From assembly GCA_046726215.1 (NCBI GenBank), contig JBKPAA010000116.1, forward strand, positions 1 to 21,967: 21,967 nt of DNA, in the 5' to 3' direction. Shown here piece by piece: positions 7,390-14,833 of the stretch. The notes beneath the pieces were generated by a model, which was not told where the DNA came from, searched no databases, and saw nothing but the letters and a program-made list of their open reading frames with translations. A program made the position numbers and the translations under genes. The stretch's first letter is position 1; each line of letters starts with the position of its first letter. Source of the DNA: DASQUK01 sp046726215 (lineage in GTDB: Bacteria > Actinomycetota > Acidimicrobiia > Acidimicrobiales > VFJN01).

Positions 7390-8155
7390 CACGGGCTCGC
7401 CCACGCTCTCGACCGAGCAGGTCGCGCGGCTGCGCGACCTGCTCCGGAGTGCCGAGAGCGTCGAGCTCAAGGTGAGCGTGCCGGACGCCGACCGCCGTTC
7501 GACGGTCGCCGCCCTCGGGATCGACCCACTCGACGCCGAGATCCGCCAGGTCGTGTTCCTGGACACCCCTGACCTCGCCCTCTATCAACGGGGCGTCGTG
7601 GTGAGGGTTCGGCGGATCCAACGCAAGCCCGGCGACATGATCGTAAAGCTCCGGCCCACCGTCCCCGAGCAGCTCCCGCCGGCCCTACGGAGGTGGCCCG
7701 AGGTGGGCGTCGAGGTCGACGCGATGCCGGGAGGCTTCGTGTGCTCGGGCTCCATGGAGTCCGAGCGCGACGACGCCGAGCTCCAGGAGGCCCTGGCCGG
7801 TCGGCTGGCGCTGAGCAGGCTGTTCACCGAACGGCAGCGTGCGTTCTTCGCCGCCCACGCCCCGGAGGGCGTCCAGCTGGACGATCTCTCGGTCCTCGGG
7901 CCGATCAACGTCCTCAAGGTCAAGTTCACCCCCGAGGAGCTGGGCCGTCGCTTCGTGGCCGAGCTGTGGACGTACCCCGACGGGTCTCGGGTCCTGGAGC
8001 TGTCGACCAAGTGTGAAACCGGCGAGGCGTTCGAGGTCGCCGGCGAGACCCGGGCGTTCCTCGCTCGGTCCGGGGTCAGCATCTCCGGGGAGCAGCAGCC
8101 CAAGACTAGAAAGGCGCTCGAGATCTTCGCCAGTGAGCTCCGAGGAGGCACCTGA
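7382..8155 (+). CDS. CYTH-domain phosphohydrolase-like protein
   Basis: A 257-residue protein of the CYTH/triphosphate tunnel metalloenzyme superfamily, which hydrolyses inorganic triphosphate, thiamine triphosphate or polyphosphate, or acts as adenylate cyclase. Visible elements are the opening strand VELKVSV (27-33), the typical LDTPDLALYQRGVVVRVRR (60-78), and the strand MIVKLRP with K89. The canonical ExExK is altered: the first Glu is Ser26, although Glu25 is adjacent, and Glu28 and Lys30 remain. The GTG at 7382 overlaps the DUF7144 gene by 8 nt. Its TGA shares one base with the ATPase ATG (TGATG). Lying upstream of a PPK2 polyphosphate kinase, a polyphosphate or triphosphate substrate is a reasonable inference but unproved. 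Confidence 0.8.
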   Translation: MPDTGSPTLSTEQVARLRDLLRSAESVELKVSVPDADRRSTVAALGIDPLDAEIRQVVFLDTPDLALYQRGVVVRVRRIQRKPGDMIVKLRPTVPEQLPPALRRWPEVGVEVDAMPGGFVCSGSMESERDDAELQEALAGRLALSRLFTERQRAFFAAHAPEGVQLDDLSVLGPINVLKVKFTPEELGRRFVAELWTYPDGSRVLELSTKCETGEAFEVAGETRAFLARSGVSISGEQQPKTRKALEIFASELRGGT

Positions 8156-10881
8156 TGGTCGATACGGCGACCGCCCCTGCGCCCGCCGAGGGCTCGACCG
8201 ACTGGTATGGGCTGTCCGGACTGGAGGTGTGTCAACGGCTCGATGTCGACCCCGACGTCGGCCTCAGCGCGAGCGATGTCGCCGGGCGACGCCAGCGGTA
8301 CGGCCCGAACAGGCTGGCCGAGGAGGCGAAGGAGCCGGCCTGGGAGGCCTGGCTGCGTCAATACCGCGACCTCATGCAGCTGGTGCTGGTCGGGGCGGCG
8401 GTCGTCAGCATCGTCGCCCTCCAGGACATCTCGACGGGCGTGGTGGTCCTCGGGTTGACGGTGGTCAACGCATTGATGGGGCTGCACCAGGAGGGCAAGG
8501 CCGCGGAGAGCGTCGCCGCGCTCCGAAAGATGCTGATCATCACCGCCAGCGTCCGACGCGACGGCCAGATCGTCGAGGTTCCCGCCGAAGAGCTCGTCCC
8601 GGGAGACATCGTGAGCTTCCAGGCGGGCGACAAGGTCCCGGCCGACGGCCGGATCCTGGTGGCGGCGACGCTGGAGATCGAGGAGGCCGGGCTGACCGGG
8701 GAGAGCACCCCGGTGGCCAAGAGCGTCGACCCGGTCGCCGGCGCCGACGTGCCGCTCGGCGACCGGGTCGACATGGCGTACATGAACTCGCAGGTCACGC
8801 GCGGCCGGGGCGAGATGCTCGTCACGGCCACGGGCATGTCGACCGAGGTCGGCCACATCTCGGGGATGCTGAGCGGCGTCGAGCAGGAGAAGACGCCCCT
8901 CACCAAGCAACTCGACCAGATCACGGTCCTGATCACGATCATGGCGGCGGCGGCCCTGGTGTTGATCGTCATCATCGGTCTGGCGCGCGGCGACGACTTT
9001 GACGACCTGTTCCTCGTCGGCATCAGCCTGGCCATCGCCGCCATCCCGACGGGCCTGCCCGCAGTGGTGACCATGCTGCTCTCCGTCGGCACGCGGGCCC
9101 TCGCGGAGAAGGGCGCCATCATCAAGCGCTTGCGGTCGGTGGAGACGCTGGGTTCCACGTCGGCCATCTGCTCCGACAAGACCGGCACCCTCACCCTGAA
9201 CCAGATGACGGCGCGGGAGCTGGTGCTCGTCGGCCGTCGCTTCGGCATCGACGGCGAGGGGTATTCGACGACCGGTCGCATCCTTCGGATCGCCGGGACC
9301 AGCGACATCCCGTTCGAACCCTTCACGCTCCCGATGGCGCTCGCGAACGACGCCGTCATCCGTGAGGGCGCGTGCATCGGCGATCCGACGGAAGGGGCGC
9401 TCGTCGTCCTGGCCGCGAAGAGCGGGCTCGACGTCGAGGAAACCCGGAAGGCGTACCCCCGGGTCGCCGAGGTGCCCTTCGACGCCGAGTACAAGCTCAT
9501 GGCGACGTTCCACGAGATGGAGGATGGTGGTCGCCGGGTCGTGAGGTGCTTCGTGAAGGGCGCGCCCGACGTGCTGCTCGCGCGCTCCTCGCACTACCTC
9601 GGTGAGGACGGATCGTCACCCGACCTCGCCGGCGGAGCCGCCGATCGGGTTCTGGCGGAGAACGATCGGATGGCCGGCGAGGGGCTCAGGGTGCTGGCGG
9701 TCGCGCGCCGCGACTTCGACCCCGCCTCGTTCGATCGGACCGGAGACCTGCTGGCGCTGGTCAGCGACCTCGAGCTGCTCGCCCTCGTCGGCATAGTCGA
9801 CCCGCCCCGCAAGGAGGCCAAGGACGCTATCGCGCTGTGCAAGGCCGCCGGCATCCGGGTCCGCATGATCACCGGCGACCACGCCACCACCGCGGGCGCC
9901 ATCGCCGGCCAGCTCGGCATCGAGGGGCTTGCGCTCAGCGGTGCCGAGTTTGCCGCGCTCCCGGACGACGAGCTCCACGCCCAGGTCGGCGACATCGGCG
10001 TCGTCGCCCGGGTCGCTCCCGAGGACAAGGTGCGGTTGGTCGGCATCCTCAAGGGGCAGGGCAACATCGTCGCGATGACCGGCGACGGCGTGAACGACGC
10101 GCCGGCGCTCACCCGGGCGGACATCGGCGTGGCCATGGGCATCACGGGCACCGAGGTCACCAAGGACGCCGCCGAGATGATCCTCACCGACGACAACTTC
10201 GCCACGATCGTCGCCGCCGTCGAGGGGGGCCGGGGACTCTACGACAACCTGATGAAGTACATCCGGGTCCAGATGATCATGCTGGCCGGCTTCATCCTCA
10301 CGTTCGTCGGCGCGGGGATCTTCAACATCGCCAACGGTACCCCCCTGCTGCCGCTCCAGATCCTCTGGATCAACTTCGCCATCGATGTCCTGCTCGCCAT
10401 CGGGCTCGGCTTCGACGCCCCGACGCCGGGCCTCATGCAGCGGCGCCCGCGGTCACCGGACGAGCCCGTAATCGCACCGGCGCTCGGCGTCCGGCTGGGG
10501 GTCGCCGGGCTCCTCATCGCCATCGGCACCCTCTCCGTCGTGGCGTGGGCCGAGGACCGGTACGGGCTTGCCGTCGCGACCACCATGGGGCTCACCACGA
10601 TCTCGCTCCTGCACATCGTCGCGGCGCTGGAGTGGCGCGATCCCTTCCGCAGCATCTTCAACCGCGACGCCATCGCCAACGGGCGCTTCAACCTCCTGAT
10701 GCTGGCAGCGTTGGCGCTCACGTTCCTGGTGACGACGATTCCGGGCCTGCAGCGCATCTTCGACACCGTCGAGCTCGACGGTCACCAATGGCGGGCGTGT
10801 TTCATCGCCGTAGTGTGCTATCTCGTGCTGGCCGAGCTGGGTAAGTTCATCCTTCGGCGCGTCGATCGCGAGGCAGGCTGA
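8155..10881 (+). CDS. Cation-translocating P-type ATPase with altered ion-binding residues
   Basis: A 908-residue P2-like P-type ATPase with an N-terminal cation-ATPase domain, about ten membrane helices and intact enzyme motifs: TGES at 181-184, SDKTGTLT with phospho-acceptor D341, KGAPDVLL in the nucleotide domain, and hinge TGDGVNDAP at 642-650. The membrane sites differ from Ca2+ pumps. By hand alignment to SERCA, Glu309 is Thr299 (IPTGLP), Asn768 is Leu710, Glu771 is Phe713 and Thr799 is Ile743. Asn796 and Asp800 are kept as N740 and D744. It should couple ATP hydrolysis to transport across the cytoplasmic membrane, but the ion is unknown. The ATG overlaps the CYTH stop by one base and GAGGAGG lies upstream. 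The PPK2 gene begins directly after its stop. Confidence 0.93.
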   Translation: MVDTATAPAPAEGSTDWYGLSGLEVCQRLDVDPDVGLSASDVAGRRQRYGPNRLAEEAKEPAWEAWLRQYRDLMQLVLVGAAVVSIVALQDISTGVVVLGLTVVNALMGLHQEGKAAESVAALRKMLIITASVRRDGQIVEVPAEELVPGDIVSFQAGDKVPADGRILVAATLEIEEAGLTGESTPVAKSVDPVAGADVPLGDRVDMAYMNSQVTRGRGEMLVTATGMSTEVGHISGMLSGVEQEKTPLTKQLDQITVLITIMAAAALVLIVIIGLARGDDFDDLFLVGISLAIAAIPTGLPAVVTMLLSVGTRALAEKGAIIKRLRSVETLGSTSAICSDKTGTLTLNQMTARELVLVGRRFGIDGEGYSTTGRILRIAGTSDIPFEPFTLPMALANDAVIREGACIGDPTEGALVVLAAKSGLDVEETRKAYPRVAEVPFDAEYKLMATFHEMEDGGRRVVRCFVKGAPDVLLARSSHYLGEDGSSPDLAGGAADRVLAENDRMAGEGLRVLAVARRDFDPASFDRTGDLLALVSDLELLALVGIVDPPRKEAKDAIALCKAAGIRVRMITGDHATTAGAIAGQLGIEGLALSGAEFAALPDDELHAQVGDIGVVARVAPEDKVRLVGILKGQGNIVAMTGDGVNDAPALTRADIGVAMGITGTEVTKDAAEMILTDDNFATIVAAVEGGRGLYDNLMKYIRVQMIMLAGFILTFVGAGIFNIANGTPLLPLQILWINFAIDVLLAIGLGFDAPTPGLMQRRPRSPDEPVIAPALGVRLGVAGLLIAIGTLSVVAWAEDRYGLAVATTMGLTTISLLHIVAALEWRDPFRSIFNRDAIANGRFNLLMLAALALTFLVTTIPGLQRIFDTVELDGHQWRACFIAVVCYLVLAELGKFILRRVDREAG

Positions 10882-11823
10882 ATGGTCCAGGACACAACAT
10901 CCCAAGCAAGCCCCGAGACGCGCGAGCGGATCATCAAGGAGCTACGGATCGAGCCCGGAACCAGCGCCGACCTCGCCGGACGCGACACGCGTTGGACGGG
11001 TGGCGGCGAGTTCGACCGGCTCTCGGCCTCCGAGCTCGACAACACCGCCAAGGCGGTGCTGGCCCGCGGCGTCGAGCGCCTGCAGGACGCGCAGGAGCTG
11101 CTGTGGGCGAGCAACACCCACGCGTTGCTGATCGTCTTCCAGGCGATCGACGCCGCCGGCAAGGACTCGACGATCAAGCACGTGATGTCCGGCGTGAACC
11201 CACAGGGCGTGCAGGTGATCTCCTTCAAGCAGCCGTCGAGCGAGGAGCTCGACCATTCGTTCCTGTGGCGGATCTCCAAGGAGGCACCGGAGCGGGGCCG
11301 GATCGGGATCTTCAACCGCTCGCACTACGAGGAGGTCGTGGCGCTGCGGGTCCACCCCGAGTGGCTCGACAAGCAGAAGCTGCCCCCGGGTGACCGAGGC
11401 CCGGACTTCTGGGCCGGTCGCTACGACGACATCAATGCCTTCGAGCGCCACCTCCATCGGAACGGCACGAAGATCGTGAAGTTCTTCCTCCAGGTGTCCA
11501 AGGCGGAACAGAAGCGGCGCTTCATGGCCCGTCTCGACAATCCCGACAAGCTGTGGAAGTTCAGCGCCGCCGACGTCGCCGAGCGGGCGCACTGGGACGA
11601 ATACATGCGGGCGTACGACGATGCCATCACGGCCACGTCAACCGACTGGGCCCCCTGGTATGTGGTCCCGGCCGACAACAAGCGCGTGATGCAGGCGCTG
11701 GCGGCCGCCATCATCGCCGACACCATCGAGTCGCTCGACCTGCAATGGCCGACCGTCTCGGACGCGGACCGCGAGGCCAACGCGAGGGCCCGCTCGACGC
11801 TGGAAGCCGAAACCGACGAATGA
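10882..11823 (+). CDS. ppk2: Polyphosphate kinase 2 family polyphosphate:nucleotide phosphotransferase
   Basis: A 313-residue single-domain PPK2 family protein. PPK2 enzymes move phosphate between polyphosphate and nucleoside mono- or diphosphates, usually to regenerate ATP or GTP from polyphosphate. The Walker A-like loop QAIDAAGKDST (87-97), FKQPSSEELDHSFLWR (115-130) and the acidic FNRSHYEEV (144-152) are present. The C-terminal region with DNPDKLWKF and WAPWYVVPADNK is also typical, so the protein looks complete and active. The ATG follows the ATPase TGA with no gap (TGAATG), indicating co-translation. Whether it favours AMP or ADP cannot be decided by eye. Its position beside an ATPase and a CYTH protein suggests ATP supply from polyphosphate under stress. 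Confidence 0.93.
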   Translation: MVQDTTSQASPETRERIIKELRIEPGTSADLAGRDTRWTGGGEFDRLSASELDNTAKAVLARGVERLQDAQELLWASNTHALLIVFQAIDAAGKDSTIKHVMSGVNPQGVQVISFKQPSSEELDHSFLWRISKEAPERGRIGIFNRSHYEEVVALRVHPEWLDKQKLPPGDRGPDFWAGRYDDINAFERHLHRNGTKIVKFFLQVSKAEQKRRFMARLDNPDKLWKFSAADVAERAHWDEYMRAYDDAITATSTDWAPWYVVPADNKRVMQALAAAIIADTIESLDLQWPTVSDADREANARARSTLEAETDE

Positions 11824-11878
11824 CCGGTCGCACCGCGGAACCTCGCGATGCGGCCACCAACCTTGGAGGTAGTAGTTC

Positions 11879-12277
11879 ATGCTGGCAGCAGAGTTCGGCA
11901 CCGGGCAGGTCTTCCTGTCCATGCTGTGGTTCTTCCTCTTCTTCATCTGGATCTGGCTGCTCATCGTCGTCTTCGGAGACATCTTCCGCAGCGACGACCT
12001 GTCCGGCTGGGGCAAGGCCCTGTGGTGCATATTCATCATCTTCCTGCCCTACCTCGGCGTCTTCGTGTACCTGATCGCCCGAGGCCACAAGATGCAGGAG
12101 CACTCCATGAAGGAGGCACAGGCGCAGGATGCCGCAATTCGTCAATACGTCCAGAACGTTGCCGGCTCGGGAGGCGGTGGGTCGGCCGACGAGATCGCTC
12201 GGCTCGCAGACCTTCGCGACCGGGGCGTGATCAGCGAGGACGAGTTCCAACAGGCGAAGGCCAAGGCCCTCGGGTAG
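11879..12277 (+). CDS. PLDc_N-SHOCT membrane protein
   Basis: A 132-residue protein. Two membrane helices (about 12-32 and 47-67) form a PLDc_N-like domain (LWFFLFFIWIWLLIVVFGDIFRS, then GWGKALWCIFIIFLPYLGVFVYLI). A linker, a Gly-rich stretch (GSGGGGS) and a C-terminal SHOCT motif follow (EIARLADLRDRGVISEDEFQQAKAKAL). SHOCT domains are short oligomerisation or interaction modules; no enzymatic role is expected. The ATG has GGAGG at 11865-11869, 9 nt upstream. It follows the PPK2 stop by 55 nt on the same strand, so it is probably in the same transcript but independently initiated. Confidence 0.85.
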   Translation: MLAAEFGTGQVFLSMLWFFLFFIWIWLLIVVFGDIFRSDDLSGWGKALWCIFIIFLPYLGVFVYLIARGHKMQEHSMKEAQAQDAAIRQYVQNVAGSGGGGSADEIARLADLRDRGVISEDEFQQAKAKALG

Positions 12278-12279
12278 AG

Positions 12280-12327
12280 CGCCCGCCGACGAGCACCGCC
12301 CGCCGACGGGCCACCCGCCCGCCGGCG
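12280..12327. repeat. Three short direct repeats in an intergenic spacer
   Basis: CGCCCGCCGACG occurs at 12280-12291 and 12297-12308, and again as CGCCCGCCGGCG at 12316-12327, with spacing of 17 and 19 bases. It lies immediately after the SHOCT gene stop. No function is evident. Confidence 0.5.
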
Positions 12328-12369
12328 CGCGGTGTCGACCCCGATCCCGAGAATGGATGGTGGTTCTCC

Positions 12370-12993
12370 ATGACCGAGGTGGCGGGTACCAGCGTTCCTG
12401 AGGAGGCAACGGGCAATCCACGGCTCGCCATCCTGCTGGCGATGGCGATGTTCGTGCTCGTCGTCGACACATCGCTGATGAACGTGTCGATCTCGTCGGT
12501 GGTTCGGGATCTGGACACGACCGTCAGCGGCGTCCAGTCGGCGATCGCCCTCGAGGCGCTGGTGTCCGCCGCTTTCATCCTGATCGGCAGCGAGGCGGCC
12601 GGCGTGAACTCGGCGGCCGGATCCTTCGGGCTGTCGTTCGGGTTGGCCTTCGCCGGCGCCATCATGCTGGCGACGCTGTCCGTCACCTTCACCAACATGG
12701 CCGATGCAAGCAGCGTGCTCTCGCCGCCCGAGCAGGAGCGCGTGGCGGCCGGGCTGAAGGACGACGCGGAGCTGATGAGCAACACCCAGCTCGAAGAGCT
12801 GCTCGCCGGCCAGCCCGAGGACGTCCAGGACGAGATCATCCGCATCAACACCGACGCCAGGCCCCGTGCCCTTCAGGTGGCGCTCCTCGTTCCGATCGTC
12901 GCCGCGCTCATCGGGTTGTTGAACTCGTTCCGCATGGTGCGCCTGCCCGACCCCACGCCCTCGGGCTCCGTCGACGGGATGGTCTTGGGCTGA
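12370..12993 (+). pseudogene. Internally deleted MFS (DHA2-type) transporter, in frame
   Basis: The open frame encodes 207 residues. Residues 17-74 match the first two helices of a 14-helix drug:H+ antiporter (LAILLAMAMFVLVVDTSLMNVS, then VQSAIALEALVSAAFILIGS). From residue 75 the protein continues as the end of such a transporter: EAAGVNSAAGSFGLSFGLAFAG, the large loop with LSPPEQERVAAGL and MSNTQLEELL, and a last helix ALQVALLVPIVAALIGLLNSF. The central ten or so helices are missing, joined cleanly near 12589-12593 without a frameshift. Such a protein could not be a normal transporter. It may be a relic, an assembly collapse, or a retained small membrane protein. The ATG at 12370 has only a weak ribosome binding site. 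It ends 4 nt from a convergent gene. Confidence 0.75.
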
Positions 12994-12997
12994 CGGG

Positions 12998-13516
12998 TCA
13001 GTGGCCCAGCAGCACCGTGATGAGCACGACGGCCAAGCCGATGCCGGCCGTGGCCGCCGCAAAGGTCCAGTTCGCCGCCGGTGGCGCCGTGGCCACGCGC
13101 GCCACGAAGGCGCCGATCCCCAGCAGCTGGAGGACGGCGATCAGGATCGCGACGATGCGGGCGGTGTTGTCGGTCAGCAGGTCCAGCCGGCCGAGCACCA
13201 GCGCGGCTGCCGGCAGCACCGTGGATGCGAGGATCGGGCTGCCGTCGATCACGTCGCGCATGACCTCGCTGCGGTGCAGGGGCTCAGGGTGCCGGACGTG
13301 TCCCCCGAGGAGCTCGGCGTAGAGGTGGGCCAGCCAGGTCGCCAGTCCGACGCCCGCGACCAGCTCGGCGCCGTGGCCGAGAGCCACGTCGGACACGCCG
13401 ACCACGCTGAGCGCGGCGAGGACGAGCACGCTGCCGTACGCGGCCGCGCTCACCAGTTCGGCGAGACGCTCCCGTGACACGCGGTCCGGGTCCGACGCTT
13501 CGAGTAGCCGCCTCAT
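12998..13516 (-). CDS. Integral membrane protein of unknown function
   Basis: A 172-residue protein with about five membrane helices: roughly 25-41, 45-68, 94-110, 120-140 and 147-170. The first loop after helix 2 contains WLAHLYAELLGGHVRHPEPLHRSEV, a His-rich stretch at the membrane edge that may be conserved. I recognise no named family, although similar small membrane proteins are common in actinobacteria. The ATG at 13514-13516 has no clear Shine-Dalgarno. A hairpin at 13551-13597 separates it from the upstream YnfA gene, so it is probably transcribed separately. Confidence 0.65.
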   Translation of the reverse strand: MRRLLEASDPDRVSRERLAELVSAAAYGSVLVLAALSVVGVSDVALGHGAELVAGVGLATWLAHLYAELLGGHVRHPEPLHRSEVMRDVIDGSPILASTVLPAAALVLGRLDLLTDNTARIVAILIAVLQLLGIGAFVARVATAPPAANWTFAAATAGIGLAVVLITVLLGH

Positions 13517-13550
13517 CGAGGTGATGGTCTAGTCGACGTCGCCGAATCCG

Positions 13551-13597
13551 GTCTTTGAAGATCTTCGGGGCCATAGCACCCCTTTTCCTTCAAAGAC
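13551..13597 (-). terminator. Long hairpin downstream of the ynfA-like gene
   Basis: GTCTTTGAAG (13551-13560) and CTTCAAAGAC (13588-13597) are a perfect 10-bp inverted repeat. Inside it GGGG (13567-13570) can pair with CCCC (13579-13582). It starts 6 nt after the stop of the minus-strand YnfA-family gene, the right place for a terminator. There is no clean T-tract, and its relatively AT-rich arms stand out in this GC-rich DNA. Confidence 0.55.
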
Positions 13598-13603
13598 TCG
13601 GGA

Positions 13604-13939
13604 TCAGGCGGGGCGTGGGGCATACATGATCACGGCCACGCCAACGAGGCAGATGAGCGCGCCGGTGATGTCGTAGCGGTCGGGTCGGAAGCCATCGAGG
13701 GCCGTGCCCCAGGCGAGGGAGCCGGCCACGAAGATGCCGCCGTACGCGGCGAGTACGCGTCCGAAGTGGGGGTCGTGCTGAAAGGTGGCGACGAAGCCAT
13801 AGGCCGCGAGGGCGGCGATGCCGGCGCCGATCCAGGCGAGTCCGCGGTCCTCGCGGACCCCCTGCCACACCATCCAGGCACCACCAATCTCGGCCAGGGC
13901 GGCGAGGACGAACAACAGGATGGAGCGGAGCACCGACAT
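13604..13939 (-). CDS. ynfA: UPF0060 (YnfA family) membrane protein
   Basis: A 111-residue, four-helix membrane protein of the UPF0060/YnfA family, distantly related to small multidrug resistance transporters. Diagnostic segments are FVLAALAEIGGAWMVWQGVRE, AYGFVATFQHDPHFGRVLAAYGGIFV (the family's hallmark centre), SLAWGTALDGFRPDRYDITGALICLVGVAVIMY and a terminal APRPA. Family length is usually about 105-110, so it is complete. It is transcribed divergently from the merR-like gene, with 93 bp between starts, so the MerR operator region could also influence it. Its transport substrate is unproved; toxic cation or drug export is the usual suggestion. Confidence 0.92.
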   Translation of the reverse strand: MSVLRSILLFVLAALAEIGGAWMVWQGVREDRGLAWIGAGIAALAAYGFVATFQHDPHFGRVLAAYGGIFVAGSLAWGTALDGFRPDRYDITGALICLVGVAVIMYAPRPA

Positions 13940-13993
13940 GGCGGCGCACGGTAGCTGAGCAGTGTTTCGTGGGGATGCCCCTTACATTTGGGG

Positions 13994-14025
13994 TTGACCT
14001 TCATGTCGACTTGAAGGCCTACTGT
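13994..14025 (+). promoter_or_regulatory. MerR-type promoter and operator
   Basis: The -35 TTGACC (13994-13999) and -10 TACTGT (14020-14025) are separated by 20 bp, the over-long spacer typical of MerR-controlled promoters. The dyad CCTTCA-T-GTCGAC-T-TGAAGG (13998-14017), palindromic except for one base pair, fills the spacer. The -10 ends 7 nt before the ATG at 14033, so the transcript is probably leaderless. The regulator would thus control its own operon. Confidence 0.88.
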
Positions 14026-14032
14026 CCTGCTC

Positions 14033-14833
14033 ATGAGCACGTTCCAGATCGCCGAGGTGGCGCAGCAGTCGGGCTTCACCCCGGCGACGTTGCGGTACTA
14101 CGAGGAGATCGGCCTACTCGCGCCCGTGCGGCGGACCGATGCCGGGTATCGGCTCTATGACGAGGTGTCGTTGATCCGGCTGCGCTTCATCGCCCGAGCC
14201 AAACAGCTGGGCTGCAGCCTCGACGAGATCGCGGAGCTGACGGCGGTGTGGGAGGGGGGCCGCTGCGCACCGGTGCAGGAACGGCTCCGGGCGACCGTCG
14301 ATGCCAAGATCACGCAGGCTCACGCCCAGATTGCCGAGCTCACCCGGCTCGCCGCCGACCTCCAGTTGGCCGCGGCCAGCTTGGCGGCCCGGGCGCCGGA
14401 CGGGCCGTGCGATGACACCTGCGGATGCATGAACGACGCGCCGGATTCGCCGACGGGAACGTCGGTGCCGCTGATCGCCAAGGCCGATGCCACCACCGTC
14501 GCCGATGCGCCGGAGGCGGTGCCGATCGCCTGCACGCTCGGTGCGGGTGAGATGTCGACCCGGCAGGACGAGTGGACCGCCCTGTTGGCCTACCAGGAGG
14601 AGCTGCGCCGCGGCGTGATTGCCCGGCGCGCCCTCGACGACGGTGGTGTGCGCCTCGAATTCGGTCCCGGCAGTGACGTCGTCGAGATCGCCCGGCTCGC
14701 GGCCGCCGAGCAGAGCTGCTGCCAGTTCTTGGGGTTCGCTCTGCTGGTCGACCTCCGGGGCATCGCCCTCGAGGTCCACGCTCCACCCGAGGCCGAGCCC
14801 GTGCTGACCGCATTGTTCGGCGCCCCCGAGTGA
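14033..14833 (+). CDS. MerR-family metal-responsive regulator with Cys-rich C-terminal extension
   Basis: A 266-residue regulator. Residues 1-70 are a MerR winged helix-turn-helix (ATLRYYEEIGLL, RTDAGYRLYDE). The dimerisation helix and metal loop follow with C78, in the position of the mercury ligand Cys82 of MerR, and a CDDTCGC cluster (C126, C130, C132). The usual Cys117 position is Ala113. Residues 160-266 form an extra domain (IACTLGAGEM, EQSCCQFLGFAL with C229-C230). Fusions of this kind occur in actinobacterial heavy-metal loci. It should distort and activate the promoter at 13994-14025 on binding a soft metal, perhaps mercury. The next gene overlaps its stop by 4 nt (GTGA). Metal identity is inference only. 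Confidence 0.88.
   Translation: MSTFQIAEVAQQSGFTPATLRYYEEIGLLAPVRRTDAGYRLYDEVSLIRLRFIARAKQLGCSLDEIAELTAVWEGGRCAPVQERLRATVDAKITQAHAQIAELTRLAADLQLAAASLAARAPDGPCDDTCGCMNDAPDSPTGTSVPLIAKADATTVADAPEAVPIACTLGAGEMSTRQDEWTALLAYQEELRRGVIARRALDDGGVRLEFGPGSDVVEIARLAAAEQSCCQFLGFALLVDLRGIALEVHAPPEAEPVLTALFGAPE

Noticed and set aside
7585..9594. A 669-codon open frame on the minus strand
   Set aside because: It is antisense to the CYTH and P-type ATPase genes, is rich in Arg, Gly, Asp and His, and has no recognisable domain. It is a GC-driven shadow.
11848..12369. N-terminal extension of the MFS relic across the SHOCT gene
   Set aside because: It overlaps a well-supported gene in another frame, and MFS similarity begins only after ATG 12370.
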